NCBI GenBank assembly: GCA_033558025.1 | Contig: JAUCEF010000001.1 | Coordinates: forward strand, 930,001-994,000 | Direction: 5' to 3' | DNA from: Phytophthora sp. 'mugwort' | Lineage: Eukaryota > Oomycota > Peronosporomycetes > Peronosporales > Peronosporaceae | DNA: 64,000 nt | Shown: positions 53,722 through 64,000 of the stretch, in pieces | Numbering within the stretch: position 1 is the stretch's first letter | How the letters are laid out: each line of letters starts with the position of its first letter | The notes under the pieces: model-generated | The model's input: the letters and a program-made list of their open reading frames with translations, nothing else | The model's database searches: none | Told to the model about the DNA's origin: nothing | Translations under genes and position numbers: made by a program

Positions 53722-55500
53722 CTATGTCTTCTGTTGCAGTTGCCACATCACCGTCTGGATGGACACAGCTACGTCGGGAGAGTGAGAACGCATTGAAAGT
53801 TCAGCAAGTGCTTGTAGCACCCCGATCACGTCGCTCGTCCCACCAGGAAGCGTCGGTTTGTGAGGGCGGGTATCATTCAGAAGGCCAATGTGCTTGAACC
53901 CGCCGATAATCGTTTCTACCGTCAAGCTCTCCCATGCGCTTGATATCCAGGCAGCAATATCAGACCGTGATGGGGCGGTGAGCTCAAAACCTATTTCCAG
54001 ACTTCTTGCGCGTTTTTCGGCGGCGCTTGGCACTGCAGCACGAATGCTGCTGCTGCTGTCCGAGACGTCAGATTCTGGTCCATCGCATTCACGGTACGTT
54101 GACCACAAAGAGGACTCAAGCTGTCGTTATGAAGGCGTCTGACGTACTCCGTCTACTTGTTCACCGTCTTGTTCAGCAGGAACGTGGAGATGGACGTGTA
54201 TTTCTTCTGATTGCTGCAGCACCTGTTCGGCTTGCCGCGCCTGATGTTGTTTCTTCCTCCGCTGCCTGTCGCGTCGCCTCGAGACGGTGGTGCTTAGCGA
54301 CCTGCTCTCTCATCTGAGCTACCCATGCATGACGAAGCTGATCTCTGAGCGGTTTGTTCCACGCAATGTCTGCCGGTTGGCAGACATACGTGTACCTTGG
54401 TGGCACTTGTAGCAAGATAACCTTAATAGACTCTGCATATTGACAAACCTTGTCTGTCCAGTGCCCAGAAAATCATCCCAGAGCAACAAGATCGGCTCTG
54501 GGCAGTTTTCCCGCTGAGCGAAATGGAACTTCAAAACATCAATGGACAACTCAGCATTCCACCAACCTTTTCCGTTACCAAAATTTGGCATCCCGTCGAA
54601 GTTTGCAGTGGGGCGATCAATTTCCATTGTGTACGGCCGAAGCCATGCCGAAACGTGGTGTTTGCAACGCGCTCAGCTGGTTTGGTCGATGCGCGCGTTT
54701 TAAACACCAAAAATGGCGGAAGCTTGTTGCCGTCTGCATCAGCCAGCAGCATTGCAGTCGCACGCTCTTTATCCTTGCCAGAGCATTTGATCCACACAGT
54801 TCGTGCATTGCGCACGTCGATAGTTCTACGAGGCAAATACTCAAAGAATACAGCTAAGTAAAATATCCGAGGCTAAGCAAGTGGTGACACAATAAATTAC
54901 CAGTTTGATCAGCGTTGTATAGCTTAGAAATACGTTTTTACACCATTGTTTGCCTCACTTTAGTTGTAAATGCTGCAGCAACTTGCGCAGCGTCTTCAGG
55001 GGTAGTTTGCCCTTGTCTTGTTCGTGCGCGAATTGAGATCCTGTGTCGACGCAAAAATCTTCGGGCCCAGGAAGAAGTTGCTCGAAAGGTGTTTGCGCTC
55101 AAACCTTCATCCGCAGCTATTTCCAAAGCTTTTTGGGTTAACACTCCTGTCGATACAGGGATACCTTCTCGACGCGAAGAGTTAATCCGTAAACTATTGC
55201 TCTTCAGCAGAGAGCACAGTAGCTAGTCCACGCTTACGGCTTTTCAGCATACTACCTTTTTCCCTTTGCACATGTATCCACTATACAAGCACGGTCTCTT
55301 AGCTACCTTTGAATTATCTTCTTCTTCTTTTTTCTATCAGTGTCGGTTGCTAGCTCACCAAAAAGCAGCATCTACAGTTTTATCGAAACATTTAAAGGTA
55401 TCAAACAGCTCTATCGCATGCAGCTTATCTGCCTATGAGTACGCTGTTCGTGAGTATTTCTTGCGCTTCCGTCCTAGACCTCCTTGTCGAGGACGTTCCA
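53722..55500 (-). pseudogene. pogo/Tigger-type (DDE_1) transposase remnant
   Basis: Read from right to left in several frames: a Lys/Arg-rich start (RKRKKYSRTAYS), a CENP-B-like helix-turn-helix (LTQKALEIAADEG...ATSSWARRFLRRHRI), ARTVWIKCSGKDKERATAML, DADGNKLPPFLVFKTR, PILLLWDDFLGTGQ, VPPRYTYVCQPADIAWNKPL and a C-terminal SSAWESLTVETIIGGFKHIG. Stops and frameshifts break it throughout. Terminal repeats were not identified. Confidence 0.85.
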
Positions 55501-56236
55501 TTCCCAGGCCAATAATAAAATGACGTCGTGAGTACAGTGTTTTGAACACCTTCATTTGCAACCTGCCAACGCGTCAAAAACTTATGTTGCAGATTGAGCA
55601 ACATAATATCGGCCCGTTTAATAAGAAAGAGTTGCACCTTCCAAATTTGCCTTCCAAAAGTCATGTGGTTGGTTCAATATAGATGGGACTTATAACAAAA
55701 CGGCCCCTATAACAGGTAAATATCGGTACTTACAAGTATGCCTGGTCACTTTGAATGCACCGAATCTCATGTTAGTAATGACTTTGCCAATGTGAAACAT
55801 TGTCAGTATCACTGTTTGGCATTATCCCAAGGTGATCGGGCAAGTCGTTAGCGAATAGAGTTTTAAGTGACCTCATTAAAAAAAAACTCAAAAGTGATCG
55901 GGCAAAGACGTACTTCGGACATAGAATCTTGGATCAGCAGATTTCAAGATGGACAGCAACTTGGCATGCCCGAGGACATCGTGCCACATTTCTTTGGAGC
56001 TGAAAGGTGACCCCAACCCGTAAAATAATTATATATTCATCTTGCGTCATACATGTAATAACTAAAGATAAAAATATAAAATTGAGACTCCAATAAAATT
56101 GTGTAGGCTAAATGCATAGCAGCATCCATCAACAATAATTGTTTCTGGGATAGAATTATTATACTTCGAAGGAGTGAGGTACATACAATTTACGAGCATC
56201 AACATACAATGTATGCATTCGTCATTCTATAATAAC
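55501..56236. other. Intergenic, upstream of NPRL3
   Basis: No gene seen. The motif AAGTGATCGGGCAA, or a near match, occurs at about 55830 and 55890. Confidence 0.4.
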
Positions 56237-58225
56237 ATGAACGTCACTTTGGGCGTCCGGCTCGCCGGCGGCTGCCGCCTCTTGGGCGTCGCGCTTGTGG
56301 TGGACGACATCAGTAAGGGCTGCAACCTAGCCTTCCGATACCCAGCCCCTCCCAGCGATAATGCGTCGAGCTTCCATTCGCTTCCCGCGCCTCTATTAGC
56401 CAAGCTCTTCCGGCCCAAGAATGTGCTCTGCAACGCCAGCTTCGAGCTCGTGGTGGACGATCTGCGCTTCGTAAGCCACCCAGTGCTTGTGTCGCGTCGA
56501 TTACCGGCTGCAGCGCCCGCGGACGGCACGGGGGCGGGTTCAACGGCTTCGATCAGCTCTGTGGGAGTATCCCCTACAGTTGTAGAGCAACCGTCCATCG
56601 GTGCAACGGGGACCGAAACGACCATGTTTAACGTCATTTTTGCACTCGAAGATCGTCCTCCCCAAGTGTCGAGAGCCGCTGATGCCATTAACGGAGGCAT
56701 TGACACACAATTATTGCCCTTGCAACAGGCAGATGAGGAGGAACTTTTGGCCAGAAGACGCAGCAGCGCCCAAGCTTTCCACACAGTGGCGGCTCAGCTG
56801 TCCAATGGATTGTTACACGAGGAACTCCGCGTAGGTTTTGTGTCAAAAGAAGTGAAGGAGTTGCTGCAATTAAGAGACGAACTGGCGCAGAGTGAACGGA
56901 ACGCGGTGAATAACAATAACGGGATCTCTGGCGTCACAAGTGGGAACAGTGTGAGTGCTGCTGTTGCAGCAGGTGCAACGAGTGGCAGCAGCCTCACGAG
57001 CAATGCTGGAGCGAGTGCTGCAACGAGTGGATCAAGCTTGATGCACCACCATCACCACAGGAAAGACACGGAGAACGGATCGTCGAGTATAGAAGTGGAC
57101 CCGCAGACGCTGATTGACGTCTCATTGGGGAAAAGCGTGCTGGCAAATGACTTGAAGCGTGTATTCCACGGATTAGAAGAGTCTGGCGCGGCTCATGTGG
57201 TGCTGAATGGATGGGTGAAACTATCGCTCACTCTGACGGACGCTGTGACTGTGAGAATGGCTAGCTTGCGACCGTATCACACTCTGCTGCTAGTGGCGGA
57301 TAAGGAGATTATTCTGAACAAACTGCCTGCAGATCATGCTCGCCAACTGCGAGATCTGGTGGAGGCTGTAAACCCGCTCAAGAGCTTTCAGGATATTGCG
57401 CTCGAGACTGGCGTGCCCATTCACCAGGTTTTCCGACTGGCAGCACATCTCGTGTACTGGGGATTCGGCCGCATTGTGGATGCCATCACGCTGTACAACA
57501 TTTACCAGGTCAATTCAAAGGCAGATCTACACATCAAGTCACCATTAGCACTGGAATTCCGTCGCAAGTTTGCGCCTTACGAGCTCGGGGAGGTTTTGTC
57601 AACTTTTTCAGGATCTCGGCGTATTGGAGAGTACATGAAAGCCCTGTCTACTGCCAAGAAGACAGAGTACCTCCATATGCTCATCTGGCTGCTTCAGCAA
57701 CGCTTTATTGTACAGCTCCACCGGTATATTTACTTTATGATCCCATCTGATGGAGACTACGCAGCAGAGCTTGGGAACGGAGGCGCACCATCAGTTGATA
57801 GCCCTTCTCCTGCTGTAACGGCGTCAAACCTCCGTCGATATCGTGTCAGCAGCAGTGCTACCAACAGTAATGTACCTGGTAGTTTGTCAATAGCACAAAC
57901 TCCGCCCAGGAATCCAGCAGCTATGGCGCCATCACCACCTTTGGACGAGGTTCCTGTTGCCGACATACGCGGAGGCAGCACATTACCGATGGCTCAAGTG
58001 GTGGGTGTGGCTAGCCAATTATTGTTTACAGACCAGGAGCGGGCATATCTAGCCAAGATCGCCAAACCCAATCCAGTTTTTACGCTATTCAAGCGGCTAT
58101 GTGTTTATTTCCATGGAGAGCACCACCTCGAAGAGATCATGTGGCGAGAAAATTTATCACGCGGCGAGTTGCGTACAGTCATGAGCACATATCAGGATAT
58201 TATTGTCTGCTGTCTCCACGAGTGA
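56237..58225 (+). CDS. NPRL3: NPRL3-like subunit of the GATOR1 complex
   Basis: 662 residues from ATG 56237 (MNVTLGVRLAGGCRLLGVAL). The longer frame back to 56174 adds an unlikely leader. The N-terminal longin-like domain includes CNLAFRYPAP and FNVIFALED. A Ser/Ala/Gly-rich insert with a His run (MHHHHHRK) sits near residue 270. The conserved centre is LRPYHTLLLVADKEIILNKL, then FQDIALETGVPIHQVFRLAAHLVYWGFGRIV, and the end has AYLAKIAKPNPVFTLFKRLCVYFHGEHHLEEIMWRE. GATOR1 is a Rag GTPase-activating complex that restrains TORC1 when amino acids are low. Intronless. Confidence 0.92.
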   Translation: MNVTLGVRLAGGCRLLGVALVVDDISKGCNLAFRYPAPPSDNASSFHSLPAPLLAKLFRPKNVLCNASFELVVDDLRFVSHPVLVSRRLPAAAPADGTGAGSTASISSVGVSPTVVEQPSIGATGTETTMFNVIFALEDRPPQVSRAADAINGGIDTQLLPLQQADEEELLARRRSSAQAFHTVAAQLSNGLLHEELRVGFVSKEVKELLQLRDELAQSERNAVNNNNGISGVTSGNSVSAAVAAGATSGSSLTSNAGASAATSGSSLMHHHHHRKDTENGSSSIEVDPQTLIDVSLGKSVLANDLKRVFHGLEESGAAHVVLNGWVKLSLTLTDAVTVRMASLRPYHTLLLVADKEIILNKLPADHARQLRDLVEAVNPLKSFQDIALETGVPIHQVFRLAAHLVYWGFGRIVDAITLYNIYQVNSKADLHIKSPLALEFRRKFAPYELGEVLSTFSGSRRIGEYMKALSTAKKTEYLHMLIWLLQQRFIVQLHRYIYFMIPSDGDYAAELGNGGAPSVDSPSPAVTASNLRRYRVSSSATNSNVPGSLSIAQTPPRNPAAMAPSPPLDEVPVADIRGGSTLPMAQVVGVASQLLFTDQERAYLAKIAKPNPVFTLFKRLCVYFHGEHHLEEIMWRENLSRGELRTVMSTYQDIIVCCLHE

Positions 58226-58348
58226 TCAAGTTCAGCGCAAGCTCGACAGACAAATGTTAATGAATGATATGCAAGGGTCTCAGTTGATGTTACAAGCTTT
58301 AACGTAGCTCGAGCCGACGACTAGCATCGGACTAGTCTAAGGGCATTT

Positions 58349-60016
58349 TTACGCTGAGGTAACAGCAGTTGTTGACGAGAAATTTGATGCTGCTCCTCGC
58401 TTCTTCAAAAGACCCACAACTTCTAAAATCGTCTTGCGATAGGCTTCTTGCTCTAGCAAAATTCCGCTGACGTGGCCAGTCTTGATCGTCCTGAAGTGCG
58501 CTGGCCTCCATTGCTCACGCATGCGCTGAAATGATAGACAAAACAAGCAACGAGTGTTAATAAAGCACTTCAGTATGGTGCCATAAGCACAAAACTTACC
58601 TGCCACTGAGGCTCAGTGAAGCCAGTGTACTCGTCTTCCGTGCCATAGACGAAAACAACCGCATCCGATCGTCGCGGAGGCATAAAATTATCGATATCGG
58701 TGATCGAGAGGAATAGTCTCATGCGTTTCTTGGCTTCCTGGACTGGATCCAGTTCCACGCCTGAAGCTTCGACTTGATCTTTCTCGGCGTCGACGACGGC
58801 GTTGACCAGCTTTTCGTAGGACTCGGCGACAGCGTGTCCAGCAAGCATTTTGTCCAACATTTGAAGCTCATGTCGCTTATAAAGCGAGTGCCAATTGCAG
58901 GAGCCAGAGAGCAAACCGTCGGCGAATACGCCCACGGCTGACGGTGGTGCCAACCACGCGGTGGCTCCCACATCCCCAGGAAATACTGACGCGATCATAG
59001 CAGCATGCAGCCCGCCCATGCTGCTACCTGCGACCACCAATTGCGAAAAGCCGTGACAATCACGGAAGTGTTCCAATAGCGATTTGGCTTCCTCAATTGT
59101 TGCTTGGCCTAAGATCGGCAAGTCGCTAACTCTATCATATACAAGACTCTCAGCCCGTAGTAGAAAACACACAAGAAAATCAGCGCTAGCTGGTCACGCC
59201 ATACCTACGTAACTTCGATCCTTTTTGTTGAGGTGGTTTCCTCTTTCCGTAAAAAGGTCCTTCGAGAATCTACATTAACAGCAACAATACAACCGAAAGT
59301 GTCAAGGACCTAAGTGATTAGCCCGGTACGAGCTCCACACAAACATACCAACGTAGCAACTCCATGTTTCGCCAGCGGAATAGCAACGGACGTCCTCCGG
59401 TGCAGAAACCCGTGCTCTCCCGTTCCTGGTAGTAGAACTACGTCACAGCACACGGTTAGTATCCACAACTACAATCCCTACATCACGCTCTAATTGACGT
59501 ACCCACAAGTGGTCGATCTTTCCCACCTCGTGGAATACCCTTCTCTTCCCGTTCCCAATCCAACGGCGTGACCAATTCACAAAACGCTTCCAGACTTTCC
59601 TCAGGCAGCAATTGCTGTGCATTACCCAGCGTACTTCGAAAACTCCCCTCTCTCAACGCGACTTTAGCCACCGACAGCTCCCTGACGTCACCCCAACTCG
59701 GTTCTTCGTCTGGTAGCGTCACGACTTCATTCATACGTCGACTTTGTAGCAGCTCCCGAATCCGCTTTGGAGTGTTCAAATCCCCCCACCCATCGGAGAA
59801 AAACCCGTTAGGGAACAACACCGAGTTCTGCGTCAGTGCGGCTGCAGCTCGGTCCAGATAACGATGATGCGAGGCCGTCACGCCGTCCAATAGATGACTG
59901 GGGGAGCGCAGCAACGCCGCCAAGAGCCCCCACGGATGCAGCAATACGATCCCCGGGGCCTGAAACTGCAGAAGCCACCGCCAGCGATTTAAATACGACC
60001 CGTTGGGCACGCGCAT
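58349..60016 (-). CDS. ABHD18-like alpha/beta hydrolase, five exons
   Basis: Exons are 59503-60016, 59349-59437, 59205-59269, 58600-59131 and 58349-58525. The introns are 65-79 nt (donors GTACGT, GTATGT, GTATGG, GTAAGT), and the joined protein is 458 residues. Splicing restores the ABHD18 order: FFSDGWGDL, VLLPGTGEHGFLHRRTSVAI, then LEGPFYGKRKPPQQKGS, the nucleophile elbow GSSMGG, WLAPPSAVGVFADGLLSGSCNW, VFVYGTEDEY (likely Asp region) and KTGHVSGILL (catalytic His). The substrate is not evident from sequence. The first in-frame ATG is 60016; a frame upstream of it has no ATG. Confidence 0.87.
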
Positions 60017-62213
60017 GGGTGCGAGCAGTGGGTGCACTGTGGACGGCGCTGAGACCACGAGCACGGGGCAGGAGAGCGTGTGGTCGGAGGAGCGCCTTAG
60101 CTCTTCCTCCGGTAGAGCGCGTATCTGCACTACAACTTGCGAATGCGGCCACGTGATTGGTAAATGCGGGAGGCACAGTGTACCTGTTTTGCAGAACTTG
60201 ACTTTTGTATTGAAGTGATAATCTTCAACCCTAACTTCTAGAATACCTTCGAAAAGAGATACTGAAGGGATGTGATGCGTTTAAAAAGGTGTAGTCGGAC
60301 CCGACCTCAAAACGTGAAGTCATACTAGTACACTAGCCGAGCGCCGCCGCCTACGCGGCGGTGGGTTTAGTTTTGGACCCAGTATATTGGAAGCCCGTCG
60401 GAGCGCAGCGGAGGTGGGCAGGCCCACATAAAAAAAAAAATATTTTTTTATTTTCAACCAATCGTTTAATTATATTTCCACCAATGGCCGCCTTCGGCGA
60501 ATGATTATTAAAATGAGGCAAATGAGGGCCTGTGGTCGACAGCCATGCTATTTTAGCCAACGGGGGCCTCCTTCGCTGCGCTCGGCTGCCAACGAGACTG
60601 CGTCTAGAATCACGTTAAGGCGTGACAGGCAGACGGACCAATGGACGGAGCGACGTTAGCGTTGGATCTTAGGACTAGATGGTCGCCGGCCGTTTGTGGA
60701 CGGTGTGTGGGTTGTTAGGTTCCGTCCCGCTCGCTGTTCCACCGCTTCATATACTCGTATCGTGTTCCACTCCGTCCCGCCCGCTGTTCCAGCTCCCTAC
60801 ACTACTCCTATCTCATCACACTCCTTTCCTTTCCTCTCGCTGTTCCAGCTCGCTTCACTACTCGTGTCGTATCCTACTCCGTTCCGCTCGCTTCACTACT
60901 CCTATCGCGTCCTACGCCGTTCCGCTCGCTGTGCCAGCTCGCTTCACTACTCTAACCTTGGTCCCACTCCGTTCCGTTTGCTGTTCCACCTCGCTGCACG
61001 TCCTACGCCGTTCCGCTCGCTGTGCCAGCTCGCTTCACTACTCTAACCTTGGTCCCACTCCGTTCCGTTTGCTGTTCCACCTCGCTGCACTACTCCTATC
61101 GCGTAGGGTGACCGTCTTCGCTTCGCTCGGCAGCTAAGTACGCTTTGGTGTAACCACACACCTTAATTGTAGCCAATGGGAGACCGTTTTCGCTTCGCTC
61201 TGCAGCAGTAGACAGCTTGAGCCAATGAGAGGCCGTCTCGCTGCGCTCGGCAGCAATTAAAAAATTGCATGGATTTTCGCCAATGAGAAGGGGTTCTAAC
61301 TAAGACCGATGGCTATTTTAGCAATTTTAGGCACAGTTCTCGAGTCGGAAAGATAGTGGGATTCGATTTTGTGGGTTGGTAGCGGTACCAAACCCCAACC
61401 AAAGCCATGCCGAAAGGGAGGTGCAGGCGGCCAGGCAGGATTGTGACAGACAGACAAACAGACGGGTGACTACAATTGATGTATAGATGTACAGACAATC
61501 CACTCGAGTTTGATATAATAGCGGAGTCGTAACTGCAAGATTGTAACAATGCGACGACAACAGAACAACATTGCACCGTTGAAACATTCAATAGTTGAGG
61601 CACATCGCACAAACACACTGAATCAGACCGGTGGCTAGCACATCGGACAAACAGGCATCGCCATGGACAAAGTAAAAATGTCGCGGACACCGCGCACACA
61701 GTCACATGGACGGTTCCGAATCATTGGATTAGGAAGCCTTTTAGTGTCTGCCGCTCTCAACAAACTAGGTGTCATGCCTCCTTGCGCGTCTGACGGAGAC
61801 CGTACTCCCAGCTCGAATGTACTCAGTCTGACGGCTCGCCTGCACCACCGACACCACTGGAGAGGGCGGAACGCGGCTTCTGAACCCGCTGAGGCGCATG
61901 CAGCAGACGTGGCTTTTAAGAATTATGACCATTCCTAGATTATAAGCTCAGTTTTAGGAACACGCTCACGTTTTAAGACGTTGAACGAGTGGTGGACATT
62001 CGCAGCCACAGCCCGCTTACAACTCCTCTTCTATCAAACCCGACACGCCCGCTGCCCACTCAATCAGAATGGGTCCACTGTACGTCTGGATCAGCCTAGC
62101 AAGCAAGATACGCAAGAAGTCAATCGTGGCTGGATTGCTGTCGCGCAAACCGGACTTCAACAAGGCACACTGTACGCTGTCAGCTATGCAATATCAACTT
62201 TGATGACCACAAG
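60017..62213. other. 2.2-kb repeat-rich intergenic stretch
   Basis: No gene supported. It contains scattered copies of a motif CGCTGCGCTCGGC in both perfect and degraded form (60570, 61185, 61230), an A/T run at 60428-60452 and the minisatellite listed separately. Confidence 0.5.
60721..61106. repeat. Minisatellite with ~45-50-bp degenerate unit and a 91-bp tandem copy
   Basis: The unit approximates ACTCCGTTCCGCTCGCTGTT followed by CCAGCTCGCTTCACTACTC. It recurs across the interval. A 91-bp higher-order block is duplicated in tandem at 60909-60999 and 61000-61090. Confidence 0.85.
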
Positions 62214-62700
62214 ATGAGATACCGAAGGCTCGAATGTATCTTCACGACGTGCAAGGCCTTCATCGGGGATACGTGTGGTTGGAGACAAAAGATCCTGACT
62301 TGTAAGTCGACAGAGCTGAGCGACATCTATCAGCGTGGGCGGCACTTTACCAGCATCGCGTCGGCCCGAAAGCCAAAGCTGAGTAGGGAGATGAAGACAT
62401 ATGCAGAGCCGCTGATTGCAATGCGAATGAAGCCAAACCGAATATACAACGACGTCCTCGATCATTTCGGCCACGCCGTAGGAGAGTCGCCTGTTCTGCG
62501 CCAAGTCCAGACATTTGTCGGTCACTTCAAGCGCACGAGATTCAACGAGACCAACTTTGTGGAGGACATGGTAAAGCTCGTTAAGAAGACGAAGTTCACG
62601 TCGGACATACAGGATGGTGGGGTGTTCACGTTTGGATATGGTACCAAAGAAGACGGGCGCCTTCAATCGGAGAAGGCCTCGATGAAGATCCGACAATCGT
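62214..62700 (+). pseudogene. MULE-like transposase N-terminal fragment
   Basis: A Cys-rich piece (RYRRLECIFTTCKAF...HF, FLYWCH-like) is followed by LSREMKTYAEPLIAMRMKPN, VLDHFGHAVGES, LRQVQTFVGHFKRTRFNETN and FTFGYGT, as in the N-terminal part of Phytophthora MULE transposases. The catalytic domain is missing. The open frame runs on to 62855 into unrelated AT-rich sequence. Confidence 0.55.
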
Positions 62701-62814
62701 TGGGATATCGACTCTTTACAGGTGAAGATGCTAAGCTACGCTGTGGGTTACATTGTTCGCATCGATCAGCGCGTAGCAACATGGAATATAGCAAATATTA
62801 CATTGAAATCATAA

Positions 62815-63055
62815 CCAAAAGTGAAAAATACAGTACAATTATTAAAAATTTATAAATATTTTTATATTCTTAATATTAAGTTTATTTTTATCAATTTTAA
62901 TTTTCATTTTATCTTTTAGTTTAATTAAACAAAAAGATGATTTAGAAAAGTTAACTTGAATTATTTTTTTTTCTTAAAGAATATAAAAAATTTTAAAATT
63001 AAAAAATATTAAATCTTAAAAATTAAATCAAATAAAAAATTAAGATAAAACTTGT
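62815..63055. other. Extremely AT-rich block, possible organellar insertion
   Basis: About 240 bp made almost wholly of A and T, unlike the roughly even base composition on both sides. A minus-strand frame includes KIKIDKNKLNIKNIKIFINF. It may be a nuclear copy of mitochondrial DNA or a transposon terminus. Confidence 0.4.
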
Positions 63056-64000
63056 TCCAAAAGTTGATCCTAAAACAGTTGTTCCAAAAGCTGATCCACC
63101 GCACGCAAATGTTATTCCGATAGTTAGCCTGTTCTGCGGTTGATCCAAAAGGGTTATCCATGTTTCTGGTGACAAGAGGGAGGGCATAGCAAAGGCGGAA
63201 TACTTGGTTGGAATGGTGGCTTGATTATTTTGATTTCAGTCTTCGTTGCATTTGCAATGCATTGAGCGATTGTTATGCGCTGGATTCATACGCTCCATCA
63301 ATGGTGTGTGGCAGACCACCGGAGGGTCGAATTTCGAAGTTCCATTTTTTGTTGTGCCGCCGGCTCATCTGGCAGTATAGATTGGGGAATAATCATAGCT
63401 ATGCTGAAATGCCGACAAGAGCCCCCACTATCATCTCATACTAGTGTAAGCCATTATGTACGATACCGTATCGAGCAACTGTGGAAGATGTTTACGAACA
63501 GACTGTGGCTAAATTGTTGCACGACTGGCATAGCCAGACAGCGCCATTGGCTGACTGACCGATTGAAGCCAATGGGGTGTGGCTGAACGCGCCTAAACAC
63601 CCGATGGAACTTCGTGTGGCGTGTTTTTCATTGCCCAGGCATACACCATGCCCAAAGATAGTTTTTGTTTGACGAAGTCTGCTATTACACAAGGCGCTAT
63701 AGCCATCATGCAACTACGAAAAATGTGGACAGCCAGAGGTGACGGCTAGATCGAAAAAAGCTCGCTCGAGCGACAGCTACACAGATGCAGATTTACTCGC
63801 GACCACTGTGAAGTAAACAAGCTAGCGGCATATGATTAATGATCACAGCAATCAGCAAGCCTCCCTCCCACATTTTGTTTGTTCCTTTTGCTAATATTTG
63901 TCTTGCAGTACGTTGCATCATTCCTCAAGCACCACACGGTATGACATCCGATAGTCACTATCCTGTGTGGATATTCGGGCTGTGGTTGCTTGGCGCATTG
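63056..64000. other. Window end without a supported gene
   Basis: Short repeats GTTCCAAAAGTTGATCC and GTTCCAAAAGCTGATCC lie at 63054-63101. Later frames (63208-63713) match nothing recognised. Confidence 0.4.

Noticed and set aside
1..64000. CRISPR arrays, rRNA or tRNA genes
   Set aside because: No regularly spaced repeats were seen, and no cloverleaf or rRNA core sequence was recognised by eye.

Overview
The window looks like nuclear DNA of an oomycete, most likely Phytophthora or a close relative. Protein genes are compact. Where introns are present they are about 59-89 nt, mostly with GTRNGT-like donors and YAG or TAG acceptors. The DNA also carries a broken RXLR-type effector and degenerate copies of transposon families that are abundant in Phytophthora. 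No database was searched. Family names rest on motifs read by eye, and all splice joins were chosen because they keep frame and restore family motifs.

Layout. 1-8.8 kb is gene-dense: a large EF-hand/WD40 protein (minus strand, cut by the window edge), divergent from a coiled-coil protein with a TSNAXIP1-like look, then an ArfGAP. 9-23.5 kb holds three paralogous minus-strand glycosyltransferase genes. Two are apparent fusions of a GT31 beta-1,3-galactosyltransferase-like module and a GT10 fucosyltransferase module; the third stops at the linker and lacks GT10. Between them lie a USP10-type deubiquitinase, a 596-bp TA-flanked MITE and a complete but dead hAT element with an 8-bp target duplication. 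23.8-33.7 kb is accessory DNA: a full-length Ty1/copia element with 97% identical LTRs, a frameshifted RXLR effector and a second copia gag remnant. 33.7-41.4 kb has SEC12/PREB, a ZnF-UBP deubiquitinase and CTNNBL1. 42.2-44.7 kb holds a Ty3/gypsy pol remnant next to a Tc1-like element with about 200-bp inverted repeats. 44.9-48.9 kb has LMBD2, a coiled-coil protein and an unknown protein. 49-55.5 kb holds a PIF/Harbinger complex with a large palindrome, then a pogo/Tigger relic. 56.2-60.0 kb has NPRL3 (GATOR1) and an ABHD18-like hydrolase. 60-64 kb is repeat-rich: a minisatellite, a MULE-like fragment and an extremely AT-rich block that may be organellar.

Genes working together. The strongest theme is the glycosyltransferase cluster. 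A polypeptide carrying both a beta-1,3-GalT-like and an alpha-1,3/4-FucT-like module with a secretory signal could build a Lewis-a-like cap in the Golgi in two successive steps; this is inference. The remaining genes are ordinary housekeeping functions (COPII assembly, ubiquitin removal, splicing, TORC1 sensing, possible flagellar proteins). Several are arranged as divergent pairs sharing about 100-150 bp of promoter, separated by islands of dead transposons.
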